A stretch of 64,000 nucleotides of DNA, taken from NCBI RefSeq assembly GCF_042610495.1, contig NZ_JBHGAP010000008.1:124001-188000 (forward strand). Reading direction: 5' to 3'. Positions 24,489-32,999 of this stretch are shown here, in pieces. This stretch comes from RU20A sp042610495. GTDB taxonomy: Bacteria > Pseudomonadota > Alphaproteobacteria > Rhizobiales > Rhizobiaceae. Position numbers and translations under genes: made by a program. Position 1 is the first letter of the stretch. The number at the start of each line of letters is the position of its first letter. The notes beneath the pieces are model-generated. The model had not been told where the DNA came from. It did not search any database and saw only the letters and a program-made list of their open reading frames with translations.

Positions 24489-25526
24489 ATGATGGATTTC
24501 GACAGTTTCGATACCGGCCTTGCCACGCGCCCCCTGTCGCAGACCGACAAGGCGGCCGCCGTTCTTCTTGCCATGGGAAAAGGCGTCGCCGGGAAACTCC
24601 TGAAATTCTTCACACAGAGCGAGCTGCAGCAGATCATCGCCTCGGCGCAGTCGCTCAGGTCCATTCCCCCGCACGAGCTTGAAATCATCGTCAACGAGTT
24701 CGAAGACCTCTTCACCGAGGGCGCCGGCCTCATGGACAACGCCAAGGCCATCGAGAGCATCCTCGAGGAAGGCCTGACGCCTGACGAGGTAGACGGCCTT
24801 CTGGGTCGGCGCGCCACCTTCCAGACCTACGACGAGAATGTCTGGGACCGGCTGCAGGAAACCGATCCGAACGCGCTGTCCGACTATCTGTCCAAGGAGC
24901 ATCCGCAGACGATCGCCTATGTCCTGTCGCAGATGCCCTCCAGCGTCGGCGCCAAGGTTCTGCTCGGCCTGCCGGAAGACATGCGTCCCGACATCATCAA
25001 CCGTACGGTCAACATCAAGGACGTCAGCCCCAAGGCCGCCCAGATCATCGAGACGCGCGTGTTCGAACTCGCCGCGCAGTTGGAAGCCGAACGCAATGCC
25101 GTGGGCCCGACAAAGGTTGCCGATGTCATGAACGAGCTCGAGAAGAGCCAGGTGGACAGCCTGCTGGCCTCGCTCGAAGCGCTCAGCCAGGACTCCGTCA
25201 AGAAGGTCCGTCCGAAGATCTTCCTGTTCGACGACGTCCTCTACATGCCGCAGCGCAGCCGCGTTCAGCTCTTCAACGACATTTCCAGCGACATCATCAC
25301 GATGGCCCTCAGGGGTACGTCGAACGAGTTGCGCGAATGCGTTCTGGCCGCACTTGGCGCCCGCCAGCGCCGCATGATCGAGCAGGATCTGCAGGGCGGG
25401 GACGCCGGCGTCAATCCGCGCGACATCGCGGTCGCACGGCGCAACATCACACAGGAAGCGATCCGGCTCGCTGCCAGCGGCCAGCTCGAACTGAAGGAAA
25501 AGGACGCGCCGGCCCAGGCCGCCTGA
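24489..25526 (+). CDS. fliG: flagellar motor switch protein FliG
   Basis: A 345-residue rotor protein that contacts MotA and the MS ring. The N-terminal FliF-binding region is followed by the armadillo middle domain with the EHPQTIAYVLSQM motif (about residues 138-150). The C-terminal torque helix contains RGTSNELRECVLAALGARQR with the conserved charged residues. AGGGAG lies upstream of an ATGATG start. It ends the motA-fliG block; a strong terminator follows 39 bp after the stop. Confidence 0.96.
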   Translation: MMDFDSFDTGLATRPLSQTDKAAAVLLAMGKGVAGKLLKFFTQSELQQIIASAQSLRSIPPHELEIIVNEFEDLFTEGAGLMDNAKAIESILEEGLTPDEVDGLLGRRATFQTYDENVWDRLQETDPNALSDYLSKEHPQTIAYVLSQMPSSVGAKVLLGLPEDMRPDIINRTVNIKDVSPKAAQIIETRVFELAAQLEAERNAVGPTKVADVMNELEKSQVDSLLASLEALSQDSVKKVRPKIFLFDDVLYMPQRSRVQLFNDISSDIITMALRGTSNELRECVLAALGARQRRMIEQDLQGGDAGVNPRDIAVARRNITQEAIRLAASGQLELKEKDAPAQAA

Positions 25527-25860
25527 CGGTCCGCCTCCGTCACCACCCACGACCCGCCATCAATGCCCCGCGTGCTGCTGCCGCGGGGCTTTTTGTTTTC
25601 CGCGGCCCGATGAACACGACGCCGCTTCAGCGAAGTTTCCTTGGGATTGACCGCGCTTCCGCCGCTTTCGGCTTGTAGACGACACTGGCCGGGTCCAAGA
25701 CTGTTCAGCGTCCACCCTCACGTCAGGGCTGGCCGGGCTTCTGGAGGTTGCGCACGGCGGCAACAGGCACCGCGGCAAGACGCTCCAGTCATGGGATCGA
25801 TGTATCCGGGCCGGCGACTCCATCGCTGTTTTGCCCGCGACGCGGGAGGCGGGGTCGCCG
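25527..25860. other. intergenic region between fliG and flhB
   Basis: A 334-bp gap on the plus strand with a rho-independent terminator at 25565-25599. Nothing else coding is supported; the flhB promoter should be in the remaining 260 bp. Confidence 0.6.
25565..25599 (+). terminator. rho-independent terminator after fliG
   Basis: GCCCCGCG (25565-25572) pairs with CGCGGGGC (25582-25589) around a 9-base loop, followed by TTTTTGTTTT. It separates the motA-fliG block from flhB. Confidence 0.9.
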
Positions 25861-26940
25861 ATGGCCGACGACGACAAGGAAAGTAAAACAGAAGCCCCGT
25901 CCGAGAAACGAATCTCGGATGCAATCGAGGAAGGCAACATACCTTTCTCGCGCGAGCTGACGACCTTTGCGTCGACCGTCGCGCTCTATCTCTTCTTCGT
26001 CTTTTTCCTGCCATCCGGCTTTACCTCGCTTGCCGAGGGGCTGAAGGACATTTTCGAGCAGCCGGAAGCCTGGCGGCTGGAAAATGCCAATGATGTCGTC
26101 GGCCTGATCGGCCACATCTTCCGGCAGGCCGCGCCGCTCGTCGTGCCTGTCTTCATTTTGCTGATGGTGTTCGGGATCGGATCTTCTGTCGCGCAGAACA
26201 TGCCGACGCTGGTGCTGAACAGAATCATGCCGAAGCTGGAACGGATCTCGCCGATCGAGGGCCTGAAGCGCATCTACGGCATTGCGGGCATGGTCGAGTT
26301 CGGCAAGTCGCTGTTCAAGATCCTCATCGTCTCGGCCATCATCGTGCTCGTTCTGGAAAACGATTTCTACGAATCACTCGACGCGATGTTTGCCGATCCC
26401 ATGACGCTGTTTGCGCGGATCACCAAGGATCTGAACCAGATCATTCTCGTCATCCTGTTTTCGACGGCCATCGTCGGGATCGTCGACTTCTTCTGGACGC
26501 GGCATCACTGGTACGAGCAGCTGCGCATGAGCAAGCAGGACGTCAAGGATGAAATGAAGCAGTCGCAGGGTGACCCGATCGTCAAGAATCGCCTGCGCTC
26601 GCTGCAACGCGACCGCGCCCGTCGGCGCATGATGAACCAGGTTCCACGGGCGACCCTGGTGATTGCCAACCCGACCCACTATGCGGTTGCCCTGCGCTAT
26701 GTGCGCGAGGAAAGCGATGCGCCGATGGTGGTGGCCAAGGGAACCGACCTCGTGGCGCTGAAAATCCGCGAGATCGCCGAGCAAAACGGCATTCCCGTCT
26801 TTGAGGATCCGCCGCTCGCTCGCTCCATGTTTGCACAAGTCTCGGTGGATAGTGTCATTCCACCGGTGTTCTACAAGGCCGTGGCCGAACTCATTCACCG
26901 GATCTACGCATCGCAGGCGCCTCAGAAACGGGTGAATTGA
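25861..26940 (+). CDS. flhB: flagellar export switch protein FlhB
   Basis: A 359-residue export-gate protein controlling the rod/hook to filament substrate switch together with FliK. The start ATG at 25861 (MADDDKESKTEAPSEKRISD) gives the standard N-terminus; the frame extends 10 codons further upstream. Four membrane segments lie between about residues 30 and 215. The cytoplasmic domain has the autocleavage motif NPTH at residues 270-273, followed by YAVALRYVREESDAPMVVAKG. An unknown gene follows 5 bp after the stop. Confidence 0.96.
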   Translation: MADDDKESKTEAPSEKRISDAIEEGNIPFSRELTTFASTVALYLFFVFFLPSGFTSLAEGLKDIFEQPEAWRLENANDVVGLIGHIFRQAAPLVVPVFILLMVFGIGSSVAQNMPTLVLNRIMPKLERISPIEGLKRIYGIAGMVEFGKSLFKILIVSAIIVLVLENDFYESLDAMFADPMTLFARITKDLNQIILVILFSTAIVGIVDFFWTRHHWYEQLRMSKQDVKDEMKQSQGDPIVKNRLRSLQRDRARRRMMNQVPRATLVIANPTHYAVALRYVREESDAPMVVAKGTDLVALKIREIAEQNGIPVFEDPPLARSMFAQVSVDSVIPPVFYKAVAELIHRIYASQAPQKRVN

Positions 26941-26945
26941 TCCTC

Positions 26946-27374
26946 ATGAAAAAATGCCAATATTCCGAAGAGCGCGAAAAGATCATTGCCGATGCGATCC
27001 GCCCGGTCGCGACGGAATTACGGTTGATCGACGCGGCGGATTTTATTGCATTGCTCCGCTTTGAATCCTACGGCAGCCTTGCTGACCTCGTCTCCTCGGC
27101 GGCGGAGCTTTATTTCCAGCCCGGCACCGTGAACTTCGGCATCGGCGGCAACTATACCGTCGATTGGGGTGTCGAGCCGGAAATCGTGCTCGACCTCGAG
27201 CTGAAGCCGCAGGGGGTGACTGCCTATGTGCAGCTGGTTCTCGGCAAAGACCGCGCCGGGCTCGAAATCACCCATATCGCCTTCCAGAAGCCTTCGTCGG
27301 ATCCCGACGAGAACACGGCTTTCCTGGCCCGCAGCCTGGCGGAAGCACAGTTCCTGCAGGCGCGCGCCGCCTGA
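26946..27374 (+). CDS. conserved protein downstream of flhB, function unknown
   Basis: A 142-residue soluble protein starting MKKCQYSEEREKIIADAIRP. It shows alternating helix and strand prediction-like patterns (NFGIGGNYTVDWGVEPEIVLD and QLVLGKDRAGLEITHIAFQ, partial) with no signal, membrane helix or catalytic motif that I recognise. Its ATG is 5 bp past the flhB stop, so it is probably co-transcribed and made at similar times. Relatives carry an unnamed gene at the same place. It is convergent with visR; a terminator lies between them. Confidence 0.72.
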   Translation: MKKCQYSEEREKIIADAIRPVATELRLIDAADFIALLRFESYGSLADLVSSAAELYFQPGTVNFGIGGNYTVDWGVEPEIVLDLELKPQGVTAYVQLVLGKDRAGLEITHIAFQKPSSDPDENTAFLARSLAEAQFLQARAA

Positions 27375-27547
27375 CATCCCCTACCATGCGCTCAGACGCC
27401 TTCCCGCAGCCTGCGGGCAGGCTTGCCGCGTCGCTGCGAGCATCTCCGGTCATCGAGAGATCACCGGACATGCCCTATCGCCTTGCTTTCGCGCCGTCCG
27501 GACGCAAGGGCGGCGGCGCGCTGTTTCGTGAGACGCTGCGAAGCATA

Positions 27548-27577
27548 AAAATGGCGCTGGCAGCGTGTGCCAGCGCC
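27548..27577 (-). terminator. rho-independent terminator after visR
   Basis: GGCGCTGGCA (27553-27562) pairs perfectly with TGCCAGCGCC (27568-27577) around a 5-base loop. On the minus strand it is followed by ATTTTTATG. It lies 35 bp past the visR stop. Confidence 0.85.
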
Positions 27578-27611
27578 GGAGCGTGCCTCTGAAATCGCGC
27601 CTTGCGATCCG

Positions 27612-28361
27612 TCAGTCGATGAAGCCGAGACGAATGGCCTTGGCGATGGCCTGGATACGATTGACCGAATTGAGCTTTGTCGTCGCGGTACCGAGATAGG
27701 CGTTCACCGTATGGACCGACAGTCCCATCTTCTCCGCGATCGCCTCGCTCGTATGGCCGTCGCCGGCCATCTGCAGGCAGGCAATCTCCCGCTCGTTGAG
27801 GGCGGCGGCCGGCTGGGCCTTGCGCTCCTCCATCGACAGCATGTCCGTCATGATCTGGCAGGCACGGGCATGGAGGCTGAGGATCGTCTCGCTGGTGAGA
27901 TCCAGGCTCTCGGCGGCAAACACCACGTAGCCATTGCCCTGGCTGCCGAGACGCACCGGGAAGGCCAGCCCGGCCCAGGGCAGCGACCTGTTGCGCAGGC
28001 GTCGGAAGAAGCGGCTCAGCCCGTCCACGTCGCAGACCTGATGGTCGCCCGCACCGTTCCAGACGACCGGCAGCAGGGAGCTTTCGATATGGCTGACGAG
28101 ATCGTCGCCGAAAAGGCTGACCAGTGCCCGGGCCTCGTGCTCGGCGTCCTCGCCCCAGCTGTTGAGCTCGAGGGCAAGGGTGCGGACCGGCGGAACACCA
28201 ACGCCCGCGATCCTGAAGACAGCGTAGTGCCGGGCGCCGAGCCCCTTGCGCATGGCCTGCAGCCGTGTCTGGAAGAGTTCGATCCGGCCGATGCGGCCGC
28301 TGCCGCCCCGAGCGCCGGAGCGCTGGTCGTCCCCGCCCTTGCCGGAGGAAGATTGCGCCAT
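27612..28361 (-). CDS. visR: LuxR-type master motility regulator VisR
   Basis: A 249-residue regulator. The N-terminal part (about residues 25-165) is the LuxR-type ligand-binding domain, with no cognate synthase nearby. The C-terminal helix-turn-helix (about 180-245) has LNEREIACLQMAGDGHTSEAIAEKMGLSVHTV (quoted here for its position only in part) and ends AKAIRLGFID. VisN and VisR act together as a heterodimer at the top of the rhizobial flagellar cascade, activating rem. It follows visN by 12 bp. A transcription terminator follows. Confidence 0.92.
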   Translation of the reverse strand: MAQSSSGKGGDDQRSGARGGSGRIGRIELFQTRLQAMRKGLGARHYAVFRIAGVGVPPVRTLALELNSWGEDAEHEARALVSLFGDDLVSHIESSLLPVVWNGAGDHQVCDVDGLSRFFRRLRNRSLPWAGLAFPVRLGSQGNGYVVFAAESLDLTSETILSLHARACQIMTDMLSMEERKAQPAAALNEREIACLQMAGDGHTSEAIAEKMGLSVHTVNAYLGTATTKLNSVNRIQAIAKAIRLGFID

Positions 28362-28373
28362 CGTCGCTCCTCC

Positions 28374-29114
28374 TCAGACCAGATTGTGACGGACGGCGTG
28401 GGCAATCGCCTCGGACCGCGTCTTGGTGGCGGTCTTGCGCATGACGCTGGTGATGTAGTTGTTGATCGTGTTGCGCGAGATGCCGAGGATGACGGCGATC
28501 TCGTCGCTCGTCTTGCCTTCGGCGATCCAATAGAGGCACTCGATCTCGCGCTCGGTCAGTTCGTAGTCGCGGTCGCCGCGCCCCTTGCTGGCCTGGGCGA
28601 AGCTCGCGAAGTAGCCGGTCAGGAGCGTCACTTCCCTGAGGCTTTCCGGCGAGAGAATGACGTTTTCGGGAAACAGCAGCGCCAGCACGTAGCGGATGCG
28701 GCCGACACTGAAGGTCAGCGCGCAATATTGACGGCTGAGGCCCTTCGGCATGTCGATATCGTCCGGAAGGCCCGTGAAGCTCGGACGCAGCACCGATACG
28801 CAGCGCTCGAACTCGCTGGAGCGGCTGTTGGCCGCCCCGTAGATGGCCGCAAAGCGCCGGACCAGATAGAACGGCCAGTCTGCGCAGACGACGAAATCCA
28901 TATCGCCATCCGGCACGCCGTCGATGCGGGCGAGAAGGTAGTGGCGTGCGCCGACATATTCGGTCACCGCCGCAAGGCCGGCCGTAAAGCCGCCGTCTTC
29001 ACTCAGATCGGCCAGACGATCGACGAGCCGGTCGAGAGGACGAGCTCGCTTCGAGACGCGTTCGATTGCGCCCGGCACCGGCCAGACGGAAAAATCCGAT
29101 TGCACAGCATCCAT
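28374..29114 (-). CDS. visN: LuxR-type master motility regulator VisN
   Basis: A 246-residue partner of VisR. The ATG at 29114 (MDAVQSDFSVWPVPG) has GGGGGC about 8 bp upstream and is preferred over a longer frame. The ligand-binding-type domain is at about residues 30-170, and the helix-turn-helix at about 180-240 includes LTEREIECLYWIAEGKTSDE and ILGISRNTINNYI. It is encoded after fliF on the same strand but separated by 566 bp containing a hairpin and an ATGGTTAA motif, so it probably has its own promoter. Confidence 0.92.
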   Translation of the reverse strand: MDAVQSDFSVWPVPGAIERVSKRARPLDRLVDRLADLSEDGGFTAGLAAVTEYVGARHYLLARIDGVPDGDMDFVVCADWPFYLVRRFAAIYGAANSRSSEFERCVSVLRPSFTGLPDDIDMPKGLSRQYCALTFSVGRIRYVLALLFPENVILSPESLREVTLLTGYFASFAQASKGRGDRDYELTEREIECLYWIAEGKTSDEIAVILGISRNTINNYITSVMRKTATKTRSEAIAHAVRHNLV

Positions 29115-29388
29115 GGTATTGCCCCCGTGATGGATCCGCGCAGAAACCGCACACGCCCGCCGCCGCGATCGTTGGATTTCGAGCCTTTTCCGCCGCCCCG
29201 AAATCCGCAAATCACTACACGAATCAACTGGATACCAAGATACGCAGCTCAGTTGGAAAAACTACCGCCATCTTTTGGCGATTTACTTCGGCGCAGAAAT
29301 TCGCGCTGATTCGGCGACCGGGAACGACAGTGATCAAAGCGAGAACAAGCGGTGCGGCAATTTTTCCAAGATGCTGAAATAGTTTCAA

Positions 29389-29399
29389 AATGGTTAATA
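29389..29399 (+). promoter_or_regulatory. ATGGTTAA motif upstream of visN
   Basis: AATGGTTAATA lies 275 bp upstream of the visN start, in the same orientation as the motifs before flaB, flaC and icpA. A single copy at this distance is weaker evidence for a site than those. Confidence 0.3.
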
Positions 29400-29623
29400 T
29401 GAGCGATCGGGCACGGATCGCTGCGCGTCTCCTTCGCACTGCATTTTTTCGCACCGGCGTGGTGCACGAACGCAACAGTTTGAGCCTCCGGACCTGCCGG
29501 CGACGCCCCTCAAGGAGAGGCGCAGCCGCGGTCACGTCCAGTCCCTGCTGATCCGGGCCTGCCTCCCTCACCGCAGCATCTGTATACCTGCCAGGGCATA
29601 ACGGCCTCCGTGCCCAGACACGA

Positions 29624-29651
29624 CGATGCCCGCCTTTTCGGGCGGGCATCG
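29624..29651 (-). terminator. hairpin after fliF, no U tract
   Basis: CGATGCCCGCC (29624-29634) is perfectly complementary to GGCGGGCATCG (29641-29651) with a 6-base loop. It sits 30 bp past the fliF stop. No T run follows on the minus strand, so it is a candidate terminator or mRNA end stabiliser. Confidence 0.55.
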
Positions 29652-29680
29652 GGTCTTGCTTCTGTCTTTTCGCTTTTGGC

Positions 29681-31366
29681 TCAGGCGGCCTTGTCGACGG
29701 CCCACTTGCGGAGGATCTTGGCAGCGCGTTCCTCGCTGATCTCCACCATGCGGGACAGTCGCCGCTCCGGGCCTTCCTTGACCCGGCGGTTGAAGCCGCC
29801 GGATGTGTCGTCGTCGAGGCTGAGGAGATCGTCGGTGCTGTCGAAGCCGAAGTCCGACCCGAAACCTTCCATGAGCGCGCCGCCGGCAGCCACGCCCACC
29901 GGGGCCGGCGAGAAGTCCGGAAGTTCGAGCCCGGCGGATTCCGTCTCGATGCCGGCCGGGGTGCCGAGACCGACGGAGCGGGCCAGCGGGCGCAGGCCGA
30001 GCCAGACCACGAGGAAGGCGACCACGAGGAAGGCAACCGCGTTGATGATACCGCCGAGGTTCTGGGTCAGCACGGCCATGACGCCGGGTCCTGCGACCGG
30101 TTCGTCCAGGACCTGGTTATCCACGAAGTCCATGGCTGTCAGCGTCACCACGTCGCCGCGTGCGGTGTCGAGGCCGGCGGCAGAAGCGACGATCTTCTGC
30201 ATCTCCTGCAGGTAGGCGTCGACCTTCGCCTGATCGGCCCCCTCGCCCAGCATGGTGGCGACCCGGGCCTTGTTGACGACGACGGCGACCGACAGCTTTT
30301 CGATGCGATAGCTGTTCTTGGTGGTCGCGACGGTCTTCTGGTTGATCTCGTAGTTGGTCTGTTCTTCCTTCTTCTGCGCCTGGTCGCTGGACTGCGGGCC
30401 CGCGCCGCCCGTGGTGGGCGCAGCCTGAGGCACGTTCTGCTGCACGGTGGCGGCATTTTCGGCCTGCTGGCGGCTGGATTGCGTATCCTCCTTGGTCACG
30501 CGCGTGGAGCGCTCGACGCGGGATTCGGGATCGAAGGTGGTTTCCTGGATCTGCTGGCTGTCCGTGTTGAGGCTTGCCATGACGCTGGCACGGAAGTTGT
30601 CCATGCCGAGGAAGGGCGCGAGCGCCTTGTCGATGTTGCTTTCAATCTCGCCCTGGACGTTCTGGACGATGGAGAGCGACTGGTTGAGATTGTTGTTGGC
30701 CGGATCGGTGCCGGTGGCAAGCAACTGGCCGGTGGAGTCGAGGATGGTCACGTCATCGACGTTGAGGCCCGGAACGGATGAGGCCACCAGATGACGGATC
30801 GAGGCCGCAGCATTGCGGCCGACCGTCGCGCTGGCGCGGATCATGACGGAGGCGGTCGGCGTCTGGTCTGTGCGCCGGAAGCTGCCGCGGTCGGGCATGA
30901 CGATGTGGACGCGGGCGGCGGCTATGCCGGAAATCTGCTGGATGGTGCGGGCGATCTCGCCTTCAAGCGCCCTCACCCGTGTCACTTCCTGCATGAAGGA
31001 GGTCAGGCCGAGCGAGCCGACATTGTCGAAGAGCTCATAGCCGGCATTGGCGCTGTTCGGAAGGCCGCGCTCTGCGAGCATGAGACGTGCCTTGCCCGTC
31101 ATGCCGACCGGCACCTGCACCGACGCCCCATCCGCACCGACGGTGAAGTCGATGCCAGCTTCGGCCAGCGCGATGCTGATCTGGTTGACGTCCGGTTTTT
31201 CAAGGCCGACGTAGAGGGTTTCGAATGCCGGCTTGTTGACGTAGAGGCCGGTGGCGATGATCAGGCCCATGGCGAGGATGCCGGCGCCGGCAAGCGCGAT
31301 CAGCTTGCCCTGGCCTAATCCTGCCAAATTCTTGGCGATGGTCGAAAACTGTTCCAACAGATTCAT
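29681..31366 (-). CDS. fliF: flagellar MS-ring protein FliF
   Basis: A 561-residue MS-ring subunit, the base on which the flagellum is built. It has two membrane segments, about residues 25-45 (LIALAGAGILAMGLIIATGLY region) and about 445-465, flanking a periplasmic region with ring-building motifs (ALEGEIARTIQQISGIAAAR, ASVMIRASATVG). The acidic C-terminal FliG-binding tail follows. The ATG at 31366 is chosen; a GTG 12 bp upstream is possible. It lies 219 bp after cheT and is the last gene in this direction before the visN gap. Confidence 0.95.
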   Translation of the reverse strand: MNLLEQFSTIAKNLAGLGQGKLIALAGAGILAMGLIIATGLYVNKPAFETLYVGLEKPDVNQISIALAEAGIDFTVGADGASVQVPVGMTGKARLMLAERGLPNSANAGYELFDNVGSLGLTSFMQEVTRVRALEGEIARTIQQISGIAAARVHIVMPDRGSFRRTDQTPTASVMIRASATVGRNAAASIRHLVASSVPGLNVDDVTILDSTGQLLATGTDPANNNLNQSLSIVQNVQGEIESNIDKALAPFLGMDNFRASVMASLNTDSQQIQETTFDPESRVERSTRVTKEDTQSSRQQAENAATVQQNVPQAAPTTGGAGPQSSDQAQKKEEQTNYEINQKTVATTKNSYRIEKLSVAVVVNKARVATMLGEGADQAKVDAYLQEMQKIVASAAGLDTARGDVVTLTAMDFVDNQVLDEPVAGPGVMAVLTQNLGGIINAVAFLVVAFLVVWLGLRPLARSVGLGTPAGIETESAGLELPDFSPAPVGVAAGGALMEGFGSDFGFDSTDDLLSLDDDTSGGFNRRVKEGPERRLSRMVEISEERAAKILRKWAVDKAA

Positions 31367-31584
31367 TCTGTTCCGCACCCATTAGCGCAACGGGCATCGA
31401 AGCAGACATCGCTTCTCCCGGTGTTGCGCAGGTCAACACATCGGCCCGGCTGACGAATCGCCCGAATGCGGACGCAGATCCACCGGTTCCGAGATGACCC
31501 TAGGTGACGAAACTTGCGCGAACTTGTCGTGTTCGCCCGACCAAGCCCCGGCATGTGCTGGCGCGGACGCCAGCGGCAGTGCGA

Positions 31585-31977
31585 TCAGAATGCCTCGAAG
31601 GCGCCCGCGCTGTCGTCGATCGGCTGGGAGTGACCGCGACGCAGCGAGCCGTGGCCGAGGGATCGCTGCATGTCGGCGAGCTTGATGAGGCTGACGGCGG
31701 TGGTGACATCGACCAGCCATTCCGCAGGGATAGTGGACGTGACGGTGTCGATGAATTCCGCCAGGCCGCGCGTCTTCTGCACGGCGAGGTCGATGCCCTG
31801 CAGCACCATCATCCGATCGGCTTCCGTCAGGTGCGTCTCGCCCCTGGTGTCGGAGAGCTGCGGTTCGATGCGCTCGATCAGATAGGCCACGTCATGCAGC
31901 TCCGAGACGATGCGCATGAGCACATCCGGGAGCGCTTCCTCGAAGTGGGCCGAATGGCCCTGGCGTTCCGCTGTCAT
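31585..31977 (-). CDS. cheT: chemotaxis protein CheT
   Basis: A 130-residue helical protein, last gene of the che operon. The ATG at 31977 (MTAERQGHSAHFEEALPD) is preferred because GAGG lies 8 bp upstream; a second ATG 15 bp earlier lacks a good site. It matches the small rhizobial CheT family. The segment GIDLAVQKTRG contains a DxxxQ pattern like the catalytic pair of CheZ-type phosphatases, consistent with the reported role of CheT in CheY dephosphorylation in Sinorhizobium meliloti. It lies 81 bp after cheD. Confidence 0.82.
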   Translation of the reverse strand: MTAERQGHSAHFEEALPDVLMRIVSELHDVAYLIERIEPQLSDTRGETHLTEADRMMVLQGIDLAVQKTRGLAEFIDTVTSTIPAEWLVDVTTAVSLIKLADMQRSLGHGSLRRGHSQPIDDSAGAFEAF

Positions 31978-32058
31978 GTCATCCGTCCTCATGCTTGCGC
32001 CGCGGCGCGGGTTGTCGCTTGGCTGCAGCGGGCGATCGTCGCCCAGGCCTGCCGCGTC

Positions 32059-32613
32059 TTAGAAGAATTCGATCGAGCTTTCGGCCGGCTTCGAAACGGG
32101 TGCCGGACGGGTTTCCATCTGCACCGTCTTCTGGGTTTCCACGCCGGTCAGCGCGTATTGACGGGCACGGCCACTGATCGGCCAGAACTCCAGCTTGCGC
32201 CCGTGCTCGCCGCCGGTGCTCTCGCTGACGATCTTGATGCCTTCGTCGCTCAGGAACTGGCGGGCGAAGCGTGCGTTCTGCTCGCCCACATTCGAGAAGC
32301 GCGCGATGGTCTTTGCGCCGCCAAAAATCTTGGCTTCGAGACGATCCCTGCGCGCGCCCTTCTTCAGGAGGCCGTTGATGAGAAGTTCCATGAGATGCAC
32401 GCCATAGCGCGTCGCATCCCCGCCGGCCGACAGGGCTTCCGCCGAGCCGGGCAGCAGGAAATGGTTCATCCCGCCGACGCCCGCGACGGGGTCGCGCAGG
32501 CATGCCGCCACGCAGGAGCCGAGGATGGTGGTCAGGACCACATCCGGATCACTGACGACCTTGTACTCGCCCTGGATGACGTGAACACGCTTTCCTGCCT
32601 GGTCCATGCTCAT
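32059..32613 (-). CDS. cheD: chemoreceptor glutamine deamidase CheD
   Basis: A 184-residue enzyme that deamidates glutamines on chemoreceptors. The catalytic Cys is in LGSCVAACLRDP (about residue 33) and the His in GGMNHFLLPG (about residue 50); the C-terminal domain has LEAKIFGGAKTI. Its start overlaps the cheY2 stop by 4 bp. Two Met codons lie at the start (MSMDQAG), so the first residue is uncertain by two. Confidence 0.94.
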   Translation of the reverse strand: MSMDQAGKRVHVIQGEYKVVSDPDVVLTTILGSCVAACLRDPVAGVGGMNHFLLPGSAEALSAGGDATRYGVHLMELLINGLLKKGARRDRLEAKIFGGAKTIARFSNVGEQNARFARQFLSDEGIKIVSESTGGEHGRKLEFWPISGRARQYALTGVETQKTVQMETRPAPVSKPAESSIEFF

Positions 32614-32999
32614 TTCAGCGCCCCAAACACGGCCTCGATTGCCGCCTTCATCTTCTCAATGGTGAATGGCTTGGCCAGTACGTTGTTGGCCCCCAGCGCA
32701 GCAGCCTTCTGAACCAGCGCGCGGTCGCCCTGCGCGGTCAGGATGATGAAGGCCGCCTTCTTCGTGGCCGGATTGGCGCGCACGGCCTGCAGAAGGCCGA
32801 GCCCGTCCATCTTGGGCATGTTGAAGTCGGAGATCACCAGGTGGTGCGGCTGCTGGGCCATGATCTTCAACCCCTGCTCGCCGTCACCGGCAGCAGTGAT
32901 CTGCTTGAAGCCGAGCTGTTGGAGGGCGTCTCCGAGCAGAAGGCGGCTGGTTACCTGATCGTCGACGATCAGAACTTTGATTTTTTCGGCGAGAGACAT
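32610..32999 (-). CDS. cheY2: response regulator CheY2
   Basis: A 129-residue single-domain response regulator. VLIVDDQVTSR holds the acidic pair, SDFNMPKMDG the phospho-accepting Asp (near residue 58), LTAQ the switch Thr/Ser region and KPF the conserved Lys. In rhizobia CheY2 is the main motor-controlling regulator, slowing the motor, while CheY1 drains phosphate. Its ATG overlaps the cheB stop (TAATG) and its stop overlaps cheD. Confidence 0.93.
   Translation of the reverse strand: MSLAEKIKVLIVDDQVTSRLLLGDALQQLGFKQITAAGDGEQGLKIMAQQPHHLVISDFNMPKMDGLGLLQAVRANPATKKAAFIILTAQGDRALVQKAAALGANNVLAKPFTIEKMKAAIEAVFGALK

Larger units (their letters stand above)
29115..29680. other. intergenic region between fliF and visN
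   Basis: A 566-bp gap, the longest gene-free stretch of the flagellar locus. It holds a perfect hairpin at 29624-29651 just after fliF, an AATGGTTAATA motif at 29389-29399, and an AT-richer segment at about 29320-29400. No gene is convincing on either strand. It is the likely promoter region for visNR. Confidence 0.6.

Noticed and set aside
29224..30036. Minus-strand frame spanning the fliF-visN gap
   Set aside because: Overlaps the end of fliF in another frame and is Arg/Ser/Pro-rich without motif or ribosome site.
31433..31720. Minus-strand frame between cheT and fliF with a signal-peptide-like stretch (LIALPLASAPAHA)
   Set aside because: It begins inside cheT without a good start codon or ribosome site, and the remainder has no domain. 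A small secreted peptide is possible but not supported.
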